DNA from: Myxococcales bacterium
GTDB lineage: Bacteria; Myxococcota; Polyangia; Nannocystales; Nannocystaceae
Length of the DNA stretch: 64,000 nt
Assembly: GCA_016793465.1 (NCBI GenBank)
Contig: JAEUJW010000048.1
Span: 1-64,000, forward strand
Reading direction: 5' to 3'
The notes beneath the pieces are model-generated. The model made no database searches and was not told the origin of the DNA. It saw only the letters and a program-made list of their open reading frames with translations. Within the stretch, counting starts at the first letter, position 1. Every line of letters begins with the position of its first letter. A program made the translations under genes and the position numbers. Of this stretch, positions 9,656 to 18,604 are shown piece after piece.

Positions 9656-9673
9656 AGTGTCTTTTTTCACACT
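9656..9673. repeat. Small hairpin AGTGT-CTTTTTTC-ACACT
   Basis: Five-bp perfect arms around an 8-nt T-rich loop, about 120 nt upstream of the kinase start. The T run is in the loop rather than after the stem, so it is not a standard terminator. Confidence 0.3.
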
Positions 9674-9716
9674 TTCGGGATCGGATGCGGCGCGGACCGA
9701 ATGGGTGTATTCGTAT

Positions 9717-9728
9717 GTGCGTACGCAC
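9717..9728. repeat. 12-bp perfect palindrome GTGCGTACGCAC
   Basis: Perfect dyad in the intergenic region upstream of the GAF-kinase. It could be an operator for a dimeric regulator; a short GC-rich palindrome can also occur by chance. Confidence 0.3.
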
Positions 9729-10022
9729 CCGTTCGTTCGTTTTTGATCTCCCACGGGCACGTCGGCCGAACGAGGACAATCCGGGCGCGCTCGGTGAATC
9801 TGCCCGAGATCGACGCGCACGCCCTCCGAACGTATACGGCGACTGCGGCGAGCACGACGCTCGTATCCTCGGCCGATAGGGCCGTCTGGCGCAGGTCCGG
9901 TCCGCATCGGCGTCTCCGGCGTCTGTCCGTGCCTGACCGGGCGCTGTGCGCGGGACGTCGTCGTGTGTCGCGCCGGGCCGACCTGAGGAGGACAGCGGAG
10001 GGTCGCGCACCACCGGTGTAGA

Positions 10023-10847
10023 GTGTGCCGCGTGGGCCACACCGACCCCGAAGATTCGAACCACGTCGCCCTCGTGACCGGCGGCTGCTCCGGCATCGGC
10101 CGGGCGATCGCCGGGCGGCTCGCCGCCCGCGGCCACGCCCTCGTGCTCGTCAGCGAGCGGGCGGACGCCCTCGAGGTCGCCGCCGCCGAGCTCCGGGCGA
10201 CCCACCGCGTCGCCGTGCACGCCGTCGCCATGGACCTCGCACGGCCGGAGGCCGCCGCCGAGCTGCACGCCGCGGTGACCGGTCGCGGGCTCGCGGTCGA
10301 CATCCTCGTCAACAACGCCGGGTTCTTCTTCTTCGGCGAGACCGTCGACGCCGACCCGGCGCGGGCGGCGGCGATGTTGCAGCTGCACGTCGTCACGCCG
10401 TCGCTGCTGTGCACGCGTTTCGGCCGCGACATGCGGGCGCGGGGCCGCGGGAACATCCTGATCGTCGCCAGCATCTCGGCGTGGCGCGACCTCCCGGGGA
10501 TCAACTACTACGGCAGCAGCAAGAAGTACCTCCGCGGCTTCGCCCTCGCGCTGCGCTGCGAGCTCGCGGTCCACGGCGTCAACGTCACCTGCCTCGCGCC
10601 CGGGGCCACGGCGACCGCGCTGTACAGCGCGACCGCCGTGCCCGTCGAGCGCGCGCGCCGGCTCGGGGTGATGATGGACGCCGACGCTGTCGCCGAGGCC
10701 GGGGTCGCGGCGATGTTCGCCGGCGCCGGCGAGCACGTGCCCGGCCTGCTGACCCGGGCGATGACCCTCGGCGCCGTGCTGACGCCGCAGTGGGCGATCG
10801 ACCTGCTGCGCCGCCGCGGCCCGTGGCTGCGCGGGGGCCCGCGATGA
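10023..10847 (+). CDS. Short-chain dehydrogenase/reductase (SDR)
   Basis: 274 aa from GTG 10023 (GTG 10032 is equally possible). The Rossmann cofactor motif TGGCSGIG, the structural NNAG, the catalytic Ser in VASISA and the YxxxK pair (YYGSSK) are all present. The fold follows the classical SDR pattern, including a PGAT loop after the active site. It reduces or oxidises a carbonyl/alcohol with NAD(P); the substrate is unknown. It overlaps the next gene by ATGA, so the two are one transcription unit with an ene-reductase, suggesting a two-step reduction of an unsaturated carbonyl compound. Confidence 0.92.
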   Translation: MCRVGHTDPEDSNHVALVTGGCSGIGRAIAGRLAARGHALVLVSERADALEVAAAELRATHRVAVHAVAMDLARPEAAAELHAAVTGRGLAVDILVNNAGFFFFGETVDADPARAAAMLQLHVVTPSLLCTRFGRDMRARGRGNILIVASISAWRDLPGINYYGSSKKYLRGFALALRCELAVHGVNVTCLAPGATATALYSATAVPVERARRLGVMMDADAVAEAGVAAMFAGAGEHVPGLLTRAMTLGAVLTPQWAIDLLRRRGPWLRGGPR

Positions 10848-12037
10848 CCGGCCCGTTCGACCCCTACCGCCTCGCCGGCCTGCCGCTGCGCAACCGCGTG
10901 ATCAAGGCGGCGACGTTCGAGGGCATGACCCCCGGCGGTCGCGTGACTCCGGCGCTCGTCGACCACCACCGCGCCGTCGCGGCCGGCGGCGCGGCGATGA
11001 CGACCGTCGCCTACTGCGCGGTGGGGCCCGACGGCCGGACGTTCCGCGACCAGCTCCACATGCGCCCGGAGGTCGTGCCGGAGCTGCGGGCGCTGACCGA
11101 CGCGGTCCACCGCGAGGGCGCCGCGGCCTCGCTGCAGCTCGGACACTGCGGCTTCTTCTGCAACAACCACGACCTGCGGCGTCGACGCCCGTTCGGCCCG
11201 TCGCGCGCGCTCAACCTGCTCGGCGCGCTGTCCGGCCGCCCGCTCGCCGACGCGATGACGCCGGACGACATCGAGGACGTCACGCGGCAGTTCGCGGCCG
11301 CCGCGACGCTCGCGCGCGCGGCGGGCTTCGACGCGGTCGAGGTCCACCTCGGCCACGGCTATCTGCTGAGCCAGTTCCTCAGCCCGGCGACCAACCGCCG
11401 GACCGACGCGTACGGCGGCTCGTCGGCGGCGCGCGCCCGCTTCCCGCTCGCGGTCGTCGAGCGCGTGCGGGCCGCCCTGCCGCCCGGGTTCCCGGTGCTG
11501 GTCAAGCTCAACCTCCGCGACGGCTTCGCCGGCGGGTTCGAGGTCGCCGACTGCATCGAGCTCGCGCGCTGGCTGGCGGCCCGCGGCGCCGACGCGCTCG
11601 TGCTGTCGGGCGGGTTCGTCAGCCGCGACGCCTTCTACCTGTTCCGCGGCGAGCGACCGCTGCGCGCGATGATCGCCGCCGAGCGCAGCCTGCCGCAGAA
11701 GGCCGCGTTGGCGCTGTTCGGTCCGCTGGTGATCCGCGCCCACCCGTACGAACCGATGTACTTCCTGCCGCTCGCCCGCGAGGTCCGCCGCGCGGTCGAC
11801 CTGCCGCTCGCGCTCCTCGGCGGCCTGACCGCCCTCGAACACCTGATCACCGCCCGCCGCGAGGGCTTCGAGCTCGCGGCGATGGCCCGCGCCCTCGTCC
11901 ACGACCCGAACCTCGTCGCGCGCTTCCAGGCCGGCGAGGCGACCGTCAGTGGCTGCGTCCCGTGTAACCAGTGCGTCGCCGAGATGGACCGGCCCGGCGG
12001 GGTGCGGTGCGTCCGTCGAGTCGGTGGGCGGGCTTAG
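10844..12037 (+). CDS. Old yellow enzyme family NADH:flavin oxidoreductase
   Basis: 397 aa. FMN-binding TIM barrel: N-terminal LPLRNRVIKAATFEGMT, the LQLGH strand, HLGHGYLL.QFLSP..N.R.D.YGG, LSGG and a late MARALVHDPNLV phosphate-binding segment. Near the C-terminus a CVPCNQC motif followed by a further Cys matches the extended family members that carry a cysteine cluster like 2,4-dienoyl-CoA reductases; whether an Fe-S cluster is held is uncertain because the companion FAD/NAD domain is absent. It is coupled by ATGA overlap to the SDR. Its stop overlaps the stop of the convergent membrane protein gene by 4 nt. Confidence 0.92.
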   Translation: MTGPFDPYRLAGLPLRNRVIKAATFEGMTPGGRVTPALVDHHRAVAAGGAAMTTVAYCAVGPDGRTFRDQLHMRPEVVPELRALTDAVHREGAAASLQLGHCGFFCNNHDLRRRRPFGPSRALNLLGALSGRPLADAMTPDDIEDVTRQFAAAATLARAAGFDAVEVHLGHGYLLSQFLSPATNRRTDAYGGSSAARARFPLAVVERVRAALPPGFPVLVKLNLRDGFAGGFEVADCIELARWLAARGADALVLSGGFVSRDAFYLFRGERPLRAMIAAERSLPQKAALALFGPLVIRAHPYEPMYFLPLAREVRRAVDLPLALLGGLTALEHLITARREGFELAAMARALVHDPNLVARFQAGEATVSGCVPCNQCVAEMDRPGGVRCVRRVGGRA

Positions 12038-13020
12038 GCCGCGTCGCGCTGCACGAAGCGGACCTCGTCCTGCGAGCGCCTGGCGAGCAGGTGCAGCAGG
12101 TTGGCCTCGAACACCAGCACCGTCGTGAACGACACCAGCAGCCACAGGATCGGCTCCTCGATCGGCAGCCCGTTCCACGCGCGGATGAACACGCCGATCA
12201 TCATCTCGTCGCGGTAGGTCCACCACTGGTACGGGAACGCCACGGTCGCCTCCCACCACGTGCTGACCGTGAACATCACCAGCGCCGTGAACGAGAAGGC
12301 GCGCCAGTTGACCCGGTGACGCACGGCGCGAAACACCATGCAGGCCGGCACGAACGCGACCAGCACCAGGAACCCGAAGTACCCCGGGAAGCCGTCGGGG
12401 ACCGGCGAGCACAGCCGCTTGTACGCGAACGCCGCGCCGATCAGCGTCAGCCCCAGGAGCACGGCCCGCCAGTCGAAGCGCACCCGCGAGTCGCGCGCCG
12501 GCAGCCGCGTCCGCAGCGAGCGAGCGTACAGCCCGAACCAGTGCAGGTCGCACCACAGGTACAGCACCAGGGTGAACGCGACCCCGAAGAAGTAGAACGC
12601 CAGCTCCTCGACCGGCACGTTCGGCACCATCGACATGGTCGCGACCTCGAGCCCGTAGATGTTGAGGCCGAGCGTCGCGTTGTGGTTCGGGAACTCGAAG
12701 AACGCGTCGCCGAGGGCGACGTCGAGCGCCACGCCGAGCATCGCCAGGACCCCGACGGTGCGCCAGAACGCCAGGCGCGGCATGTGGAACCCGGGGCTGC
12801 GCTGCAGCCAGCCGACGAGCAGCGTCAGCGGCACGACCCACAGGGCCAGCGACCAGGTGTATCCGTACGGCGTCGGGTTGTCCGAGGTCATCACCAGGAC
12901 CCCGGGCGACTGCACCGTATTGAGGGTGATAAACAGGGGGATCGCCAGCGCGGCGATCATGGCGAGCACGGTCAGGGCGTCGTCGCGGCGCGGCGGCGGC
13001 CCGGGTTCTACGGCTGACAT
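12034..13020 (-). CDS. Polytopic membrane protein with two lycopene-cyclase-type PxEE motifs
   Basis: 328 aa with about eight hydrophobic helices. Two copies of a helix preceded by P(V/I)EE are seen: VPVEELAFYFFG near the middle and LPIEEPILWLL near the end. Heterodimeric or fused lycopene cyclase domains (CrtYc/CrtYd, CarR-like) carry one PxEE/PxEQ motif per half, so this looks like a fused two-half cyclase-domain protein; this is motif-based inference. A good Shine-Dalgarno GGAGGA precedes the ATG. It follows the next upstream membrane protein by 36 bp on the same strand, so the two are probably one operon. No phytoene synthase or desaturase gene is in the window. Confidence 0.75.
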   Translation of the reverse strand: MSAVEPGPPPRRDDALTVLAMIAALAIPLFITLNTVQSPGVLVMTSDNPTPYGYTWSLALWVVPLTLLVGWLQRSPGFHMPRLAFWRTVGVLAMLGVALDVALGDAFFEFPNHNATLGLNIYGLEVATMSMVPNVPVEELAFYFFGVAFTLVLYLWCDLHWFGLYARSLRTRLPARDSRVRFDWRAVLLGLTLIGAAFAYKRLCSPVPDGFPGYFGFLVLVAFVPACMVFRAVRHRVNWRAFSFTALVMFTVSTWWEATVAFPYQWWTYRDEMMIGVFIRAWNGLPIEEPILWLLVSFTTVLVFEANLLHLLARRSQDEVRFVQRDAA

Positions 13021-13056
13021 AAGTCAATCCTCCAAGTTCAAGGCGTTTCGTTCGAC

Positions 13057-13716
13057 TCATCCGACCAGCGCGAACGCGACACGGCCGGCGACGTAAATGG
13101 CGGCGGCCTGCAGCGCCCCGAGCACGATCACCCCGCGCCAGGACGTCTCGGCCGCTCGCAGCAGCAACAGCGGGATCACCATGCCGAGCATCGCCTCGGC
13201 CAGGATGACGTAGTGCGGCACCGCGCCGAGCACCATCGGCGTGTTCTGGTAGTGCCAGAGATCGGCGTACTTGGCGAGCAGCTCGTGCGCCGGGATGTTG
13301 AGCCCGCCGAGCACCGCCAGCGCGAAGCAGGTCCGCAGCGGCCCCCAGCGGCGCGCCAGCCAGTGCGCGAGCACGCCGAGCTGCACCATCATCACCACCC
13401 AGCCGAACGGCATGTACAGCGGGGTGACCCACACCTGCGGCCCGCCCGGCGTATACACGAGGGTGTCGGTGACGACGACGCCGAAGTGGTCCGCCGGCAA
13501 TTCACCGAAGCCGACGACCAGCCCGAACAGCAGGATCTTGGCGAGCAGCGCGTCGCGCTCGCGCCAGGCGTGCCGCACGAACATCGCGAGCAGACCGGCC
13601 GTGACGACGCTGCTGCCCACCCAGCCGAGTACGTAGACAGCGGCGACGACCTGCGCGAGCAGGGCATACGCCATCGTGCGGAGAATCAGGGCCAGCCGCC
13701 GACGTTCCGGTGCCAT
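13057..13716 (-). CDS. Polytopic membrane protein, partner of the cyclase-like protein
   Basis: 219 aa with about six hydrophobic helices; no family recognised. Conserved-looking polar residues inside helices (ELPADHFGVV, GLNIPAHELLAKY, PHYVILAEA) suggest an enzyme or pigment/lipid-handling membrane protein rather than a simple transporter. It is the first gene of a two-gene unit with the PxEE protein. The ATG is followed at once by a basic MAPERRR segment, fitting a cytoplasmic N-terminus. Confidence 0.65.
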   Translation of the reverse strand: MAPERRRLALILRTMAYALLAQVVAAVYVLGWVGSSVVTAGLLAMFVRHAWRERDALLAKILLFGLVVGFGELPADHFGVVVTDTLVYTPGGPQVWVTPLYMPFGWVVMMVQLGVLAHWLARRWGPLRTCFALAVLGGLNIPAHELLAKYADLWHYQNTPMVLGAVPHYVILAEAMLGMVIPLLLLRAAETSWRGVIVLGALQAAAIYVAGRVAFALVG

Positions 13717-13895
13717 CGCGGCAGTCTAGGAGACGGCCGGTCCGGCCAATGAAGACGGCCGTCTGCACAGGTGTGACGGTCATCGCTCGCGGCGGACTGC
13801 GGGCGCGCGGATGCGAGCCGCTCGGCCTCCCGGGCTGCGAGGGCGGCCGGTCGCCGCCAGGCGGGCCGGCCGTCCGCAGCACGTCGGGCGATGAT

Positions 13896-15728
13896 TCAGG
13901 GCACCACCTTGATGCGGTCGAGCGCCGGCGGCTCGACGGGCGAGGCCGCGGCGAAGTAGGCCGCGAGCGCGTCGAGGTCGTTGGCCCCGCCGAGGCGCTC
14001 GGTGCCCTCGACGAGCACCGAGAAGCCGTCGCCGCCCGAGGCCATGAAGCTGTTGACCGTCACGCGGTAGCCGGCGTCCGGCATCACGGCCGCGCCGTCG
14101 AGCGAGATGCTGGCCGGGTCGACCTTGTCGCCGATCGGCGCGCCCTCGCTGTAGGTGTAGGTGAAGCCGTTCGAGACGTGCAGGATCTTCGGATCGGCGC
14201 CCTCCTTCCACTGTTGCTCGAGCAGGGCGTCGATCTGCGCGCCGGTCAGCGTCAGCACGACGAGGCTGTTGCCGAACGGCTGGACCGTGAAGGCCTCGCC
14301 GTAGGTGACGATGCCGTCCTCCGCCTCCTCGGGGGCGGCCTCGAACACGAGGTCGGCCCGCACGCCGCCCGGGTTCATGAGGGCGATCTGGGCCCCGCCG
14401 AGCATGGTGTCGGCCGTCGCGGCGAGCTGGGCGTCGGCGATGACGGCGCCCATGGTCGAGAGCCCGGGCAGCATCATCGGCGCCCAGCGCTCGAGCGTGG
14501 CGGTGATGCTGCCGATCGGGGTGTTGGCCAGCGGCGCGGCGAGGTCCTTGTAGGTGGCGACGAACGACTCGACGTCGGCGTCGATCTCGTCGCGGGTGAC
14601 GAGCACGTTGCTCGCGGACGCGGCGGTCACGTCGCCGGTCGTGGTGCTGATCTCGAGGTCGATGTCGGTGAGCACGCGCCCGAACGAGGCGGCGCTGGTC
14701 ACCAGCCGGCCGTCGATCGTGCAGTTGTAGGCCTGGTGGGTGTGGCCGCTGACCACGACGTCGATCGCGTCGTCCAGCGCTTCGACGATCTCGACGATGG
14801 GGCCCGAGATCTCGGGGCACTCGTCGTAGTAGCCGGTCTGGTAGCCGCCCTCGTGGATCAGCACGACGATCGCCTCCACGCCCATGTCGACGAGCTCGGG
14901 CACCAGGGCGTTGGCCCGCTCGGCCTCGTCGGCGAACACGAGCCCCTCGATGCCGGCCGGGGTCACGATCGACGGCGTGCCCTCGAGCGTCATGCCGATG
15001 AAGCCGACCCGCACCCCGCCGACCTCGTGGACCGCGTAGCCGGGGAACAGGGTCTCGACGGGGTCCTCCGCGGTCAGCACGTTCGCCGCCAGGAACTGGA
15101 AGCTCGCGCCCGGGAACGGGGTGCCGTCGCCGCAGCCGTCCGTGTGGCAACCCCCCTGCTGCATGCGCAGCAGCTCGGCTGCGCCGTCGTCGAACTCATG
15201 GTTGCCCACGGCGTTGTACGCGAGGCCGATCTGGTTCATCACCTCGATCGTCGGCTCGTCGTGGAACAGCGCGGACATCAGCGGCGAGGCGCCGATGAGG
15301 TCGCCGGCCGAGACGACGATGGTGTTCGGGTTGTCGCCGCGCAGCGCGGCGACGCGGGCGGCCAGGTGGGCGGCGCCGCCGGTATCGACGGTGGTCTCGT
15401 CGGGCAGCTTGATCGTCCCGGCGCTGCCCTGGGGCGGCTCGAGGTTGCCGTGCAGGTCGTTGAACGCGAGCAGCTGGACCTTCACGAACTCCTCGGCGGG
15501 CGCGCCGGTGCTGCTCGCCTCGGAGGTCTCCGCGCTGTCGACGGCGCCGGAGGAGGTGCCAGGCGCAGAGCCCTCGGTCGGGTCGACGGCGGTCGTCGGC
15601 GAGGAGGTCGCCGCCGAGGTCGCCGCCGAGGTCGAATCACCGGCCTCGGTGTCGGCGGGGTCGCCGGTGCAAGCGGCGACGGCGAGGATGAGGAGGGAGG
15701 TGCGGCGGTGGGCGAGATCCATGGACAT
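13896..15728 (-). CDS. 5'-nucleotidase / UshA-type metallophosphoesterase lipoprotein
   Basis: 610 aa from ATG 15728. A signal peptide ends in LAVAAC (Cys20), then a 55-residue Thr/Ser/Ala linker. The metallophosphoesterase domain shows NDLHGN, GNHEFD and VSGHTHQ, the di-metal ligands. The C-terminal 5'-nucleotidase domain shows NPGGVRADL, the substrate-stacking YGEAF..QPFGN, and ASGGDGF. It should hydrolyse nucleotides or UDP-sugars outside the cytoplasm and supply phosphate and nucleosides. It lies about 100 bp downstream of, and codirectional with, the kinase/beta-helix gene. The longer reading upstream to 15794 adds a charged segment before the signal peptide and is unlikely. Confidence 0.92.
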   Translation of the reverse strand: MSMDLAHRRTSLLILAVAACTGDPADTEAGDSTSAATSAATSSPTTAVDPTEGSAPGTSSGAVDSAETSEASSTGAPAEEFVKVQLLAFNDLHGNLEPPQGSAGTIKLPDETTVDTGGAAHLAARVAALRGDNPNTIVVSAGDLIGASPLMSALFHDEPTIEVMNQIGLAYNAVGNHEFDDGAAELLRMQQGGCHTDGCGDGTPFPGASFQFLAANVLTAEDPVETLFPGYAVHEVGGVRVGFIGMTLEGTPSIVTPAGIEGLVFADEAERANALVPELVDMGVEAIVVLIHEGGYQTGYYDECPEISGPIVEIVEALDDAIDVVVSGHTHQAYNCTIDGRLVTSAASFGRVLTDIDLEISTTTGDVTAASASNVLVTRDEIDADVESFVATYKDLAAPLANTPIGSITATLERWAPMMLPGLSTMGAVIADAQLAATADTMLGGAQIALMNPGGVRADLVFEAAPEEAEDGIVTYGEAFTVQPFGNSLVVLTLTGAQIDALLEQQWKEGADPKILHVSNGFTYTYSEGAPIGDKVDPASISLDGAAVMPDAGYRVTVNSFMASGGDGFSVLVEGTERLGGANDLDALAAYFAAASPVEPPALDRIKVVP

Positions 15729-15827
15729 GGTGGTGCGCGCCTGATAGCACACAGGCTCGCGACAGGTGTCAACACGCCGCGGCGATCGCATCACGATCGT
15801 GGCGTCGGCGGTGATGCGGCCGTCGTA

Positions 15828-18275
15828 TCAGTCCCAGCGTGTCCACCCCGCGCTCGCCCAGGTGTCGTCCGCGTCGCGGACGGCGCCCAGGTAGGGGGCG
15901 TCGGCGAAGAAGCCGTCCGCGGGCGGATGGACCGCGGTGGCGCCCAGCTCGAGCGGCGGGCCGAGGATCGGCGAGTCGATGTTGAGGCAGCCGGGAATGT
16001 CGGGATCCTGGAAGGTCCAGTGTGCGGCGTACGCGGCGGCTTCGTCGAACGCGCCATCGTCGTCGGGCATGGCGCCGACCGGCGCCTCGGGCTCGGCGAG
16101 TCCGGCGGGCAGCGCGAAGCCCTGGGCGCCGCGCAGCGCGAGCGACGAGCCCGCGTCGCGGACATCGAGCGCCGCGTCGAAGCCGGTCACGATCAGGTTG
16201 CCGAGCTCCGCGCGGGAGCCGTGGCGGACGACGACGCCGAGGTGCTCGCGCGCCATCGGGTGTCCCCGCCCGCACAGGGTCGCGTTGTAGATCCGCGGGG
16301 CGCTGCGCGGGGCGTGGTCGCTGCCGGACGGGTCGTTGTCGCCTTCGAACCCGTGGGCGCTGTCCACGGTCGGGCCTCCGCCGCGCATGAGCAGGAACTG
16401 TAGGCGTCCGGTGTACCCGAGGTCCCAGTCGAAGCCGTCGTCGCCGGGGTCCTGGCACAGCAGGTGGTGGGCGTCGAGCGTGCCGCCGAAGAACTCGAAG
16501 CAGTCGTCGGCGGTGTGGCGGACCTGCACGTGGTCGAACACCGTGCCGCGGCCGACCCCGGCGAGCGTCACCCCGTTGATCTCGTTGTTCGGGCCGAGCA
16601 GCGTGCCGCTGTACTCGACGCGGACGTGGCGAATAATGCCGCTGCTGTCGTCGGGTCGGTCGCCCCCGTACTCGCCGCCGGACGTGATGCCCTCGACCTT
16701 GCCGTGCACGGGTCGACCGTGGGCGTCGCGGAGGTTGATCGGCGCGCGCCCGAGGAGCAGGAGGCCGCCCCAGTCGCCGGCCCGGCGCTCGTCCGGCGGA
16801 GAGGCGCTGGTGAACACGATGGGCCGCTCGGGCGTGCCCTCGGCGAGGAGGCGCGCGCCCGGCTGGACGACGAGCGCGCCGAGGCTGTCGCGATCGCCGA
16901 CGATCGTCGTGCCGGCGTCGATCGTCAGGGTCGTGCCCGGCCGCACGAACGTCATGAAGCTCAGGCGATAGCGCTTGTCGCAGGTCAGCCGGGCGTCGCC
17001 TTCGATCTCTCCGGACAGCTCGACCTCGGGCTTGTCCGGACGATCGCAGTCGACGAGGGCGACGGGCGGGGTCGTGGCCTCCGGCGCGAGCGTCAGGCCC
17101 AGCGTCACGGCCACGGCGGCCGTGAGCAGCCCGAGCCGCGTCCGCGCGCGTGAGCGCGAGGCAGGCGCGCCGCGGTCCGCTGCGGTCGCGTCGCGCCGGC
17201 TCGGCGCCTCCGTGTCGCCGGGGATGCCGTCGGGCCTGGTCGGTTCATCGGGCCGCAGCGCTGCCTCGACGCGGCTGTGCGACCCGGTCTGCAGCGCGAC
17301 GTCCAGCAAGGGGCTCACGCTGTCCGACGGCCGACGCAGCTGCTCGGCGATGAGCTGACGCTGGGCGGCGCGCTCCTGGACGAACGTGTGCTCGAGCATG
17401 ATGCCGAGCTGGCGCCGCGCCCCCCGCGGCTCGGGGCAGTGCTCGGCGAGCGCCTCGGCGAACGCCGCGGCGCTCGCCGGTCGGCCCTGCGGGTCGACCG
17501 CCAGGGCCCGCTCGCACAGCGCGCGCAGCTCCGGGCCGCCGGCGGCCGTGGCGGGCAGCGTCGGCACGTCTCCGGCGCGCAGGCGCTGGACGATCATCAC
17601 CTCGTCGAGGTCGGGCCACATGCGCCGGCCGGCCAGCGCCTCCCACAGCATCACCCCGACCGCGAACACGTCGGTGCGTCGGTCGACCCGCTCGCCGCGC
17701 GCCTGCTCCGGCGCGGCGTACGAGGCCTTGCCCTTGAACGTGCCGATGGTCGTGCTGCCGTCGCCGTCGATGCTGCGGGCGATTCCGAAGTCGACGAGCT
17801 TCACCTGGCCCTCGTAGGTGACGACCACGTTGTGCGGCGTGGCGTCGCGGTGGACCAGGCCGAGCGGGCGCCCGTCGAAGTCGCACAGCTCGTGCGCGTG
17901 GTGCAGGCCCGCGAGGACCTCGCCGAGGACCCTCAGGTGGAGCGCGAGCGGCAGCCCGCCGTGCTCGTGGAGGCGACGCAGCACGCGGTGGAACGGCTGC
18001 CCGTCGAGGAACTCCATGGCGATGTAGGGCCGCCCCTCCTCGTCGCCGATCTCGAAGGTGTGCACGACGTTCTCGTGGCCCATGCGGGCGGCGATGCGGG
18101 CCTCCTGCAGGAACATCGCGCGGTGCTCGGGGCTGTCGGCGAAGCCCGGGCGGAGCTCCTTCAACACCACCAACTTATTGAAGTCGCCGGCGCCGACGGC
18201 GACCGCGAGGTGCACGTCCGCCATGCCGCCGTGCCCGATCGCCGCGATGCGCCGGTACTTGCGATCTCTTGTCAT
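15828..18275 (-). CDS. Ser/Thr protein kinase fused to an extracytoplasmic beta-helix-like domain
   Basis: About 815 aa from ATG 18275. Residues about 10-270 are a Hanks-type kinase: GHGGMADV loop, VLKE lysine, HRDATPHN catalytic loop (a variant of the HRD..PHN type common in myxobacteria), DFGIAR, APEQ. An Arg-rich linker leads to one transmembrane helix at about 378-398. The outer part begins with a Cys-containing segment and then AGTTI.G, L.V.PGARL.A.GT...PIVFTS and repeated short strands, the pattern of secreted parallel beta-helix lipoproteins, with three or four Cys. Kinases in this lineage usually end in TPRs, so the beta-helix looks like a ligand-sensing ectodomain. The ligand is unknown. 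Confidence 0.88.
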   Translation of the reverse strand: MTRDRKYRRIAAIGHGGMADVHLAVAVGAGDFNKLVVLKELRPGFADSPEHRAMFLQEARIAARMGHENVVHTFEIGDEEGRPYIAMEFLDGQPFHRVLRRLHEHGGLPLALHLRVLGEVLAGLHHAHELCDFDGRPLGLVHRDATPHNVVVTYEGQVKLVDFGIARSIDGDGSTTIGTFKGKASYAAPEQARGERVDRRTDVFAVGVMLWEALAGRRMWPDLDEVMIVQRLRAGDVPTLPATAAGGPELRALCERALAVDPQGRPASAAAFAEALAEHCPEPRGARRQLGIMLEHTFVQERAAQRQLIAEQLRRPSDSVSPLLDVALQTGSHSRVEAALRPDEPTRPDGIPGDTEAPSRRDATAADRGAPASRSRARTRLGLLTAAVAVTLGLTLAPEATTPPVALVDCDRPDKPEVELSGEIEGDARLTCDKRYRLSFMTFVRPGTTLTIDAGTTIVGDRDSLGALVVQPGARLLAEGTPERPIVFTSASPPDERRAGDWGGLLLLGRAPINLRDAHGRPVHGKVEGITSGGEYGGDRPDDSSGIIRHVRVEYSGTLLGPNNEINGVTLAGVGRGTVFDHVQVRHTADDCFEFFGGTLDAHHLLCQDPGDDGFDWDLGYTGRLQFLLMRGGGPTVDSAHGFEGDNDPSGSDHAPRSAPRIYNATLCGRGHPMAREHLGVVVRHGSRAELGNLIVTGFDAALDVRDAGSSLALRGAQGFALPAGLAEPEAPVGAMPDDDGAFDEAAAYAAHWTFQDPDIPGCLNIDSPILGPPLELGATAVHPPADGFFADAPYLGAVRDADDTWASAGWTRWD

Positions 18276-18604
18276 CGAGCGCCGCAAGCTCCCATGCGAG
18301 CGGCGGGTCAGCAAGTCACATTCACGTCGCGTTCGGGCGACGCCGAGTCCGTCGGTCCGTGCACGCTCGCGCCGGCGAGCGCGGCTGTCCCCGATCGGGC
18401 GCCCGCCGTGGTCACCGCTGTTAAATCCACGACGACGTCACTTCAGGTTGACACGCCGCTCCTGTGATCGGCCGCGCGTCGAAACAGCTCCACGTCGCGC
18501 TCGCCTGCTCGAGTCGGCGCCGCTCGGCGCCGGGTCCGAGTACGTCGTCTGGCGCGCGATCGAGGCCGTGATCGCAGGCTCGTGGACCGCGAGCCGGCCG
18601 CGGG
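18276..18604. other. 329-bp intergenic region, no gene seen
   Basis: It separates the kinase/beta-helix gene from the VWA-like lipoprotein gene upstream. Short ORFs here are Arg/Pro-rich noise. It should hold the promoter of the kinase gene; no clear boxes or repeats were found. Confidence 0.5.

Larger units (their letters stand above)
9534..10022. other. 489-bp intergenic region without a convincing gene
   Basis: It lies between the divergent GAF-kinase and SDR genes. It is less GC-biased than its surroundings and contains two palindromic elements listed separately. ORFs crossing it are short and compositionally unlike proteins. It is likely to hold the promoters of both flanking genes; I could not place -35/-10 boxes. 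Confidence 0.5.

Noticed and set aside
9656..9673. Intrinsic terminator at the T-rich hairpin
   Set aside because: The T run is in the loop, with 5-bp arms and no downstream U tract.
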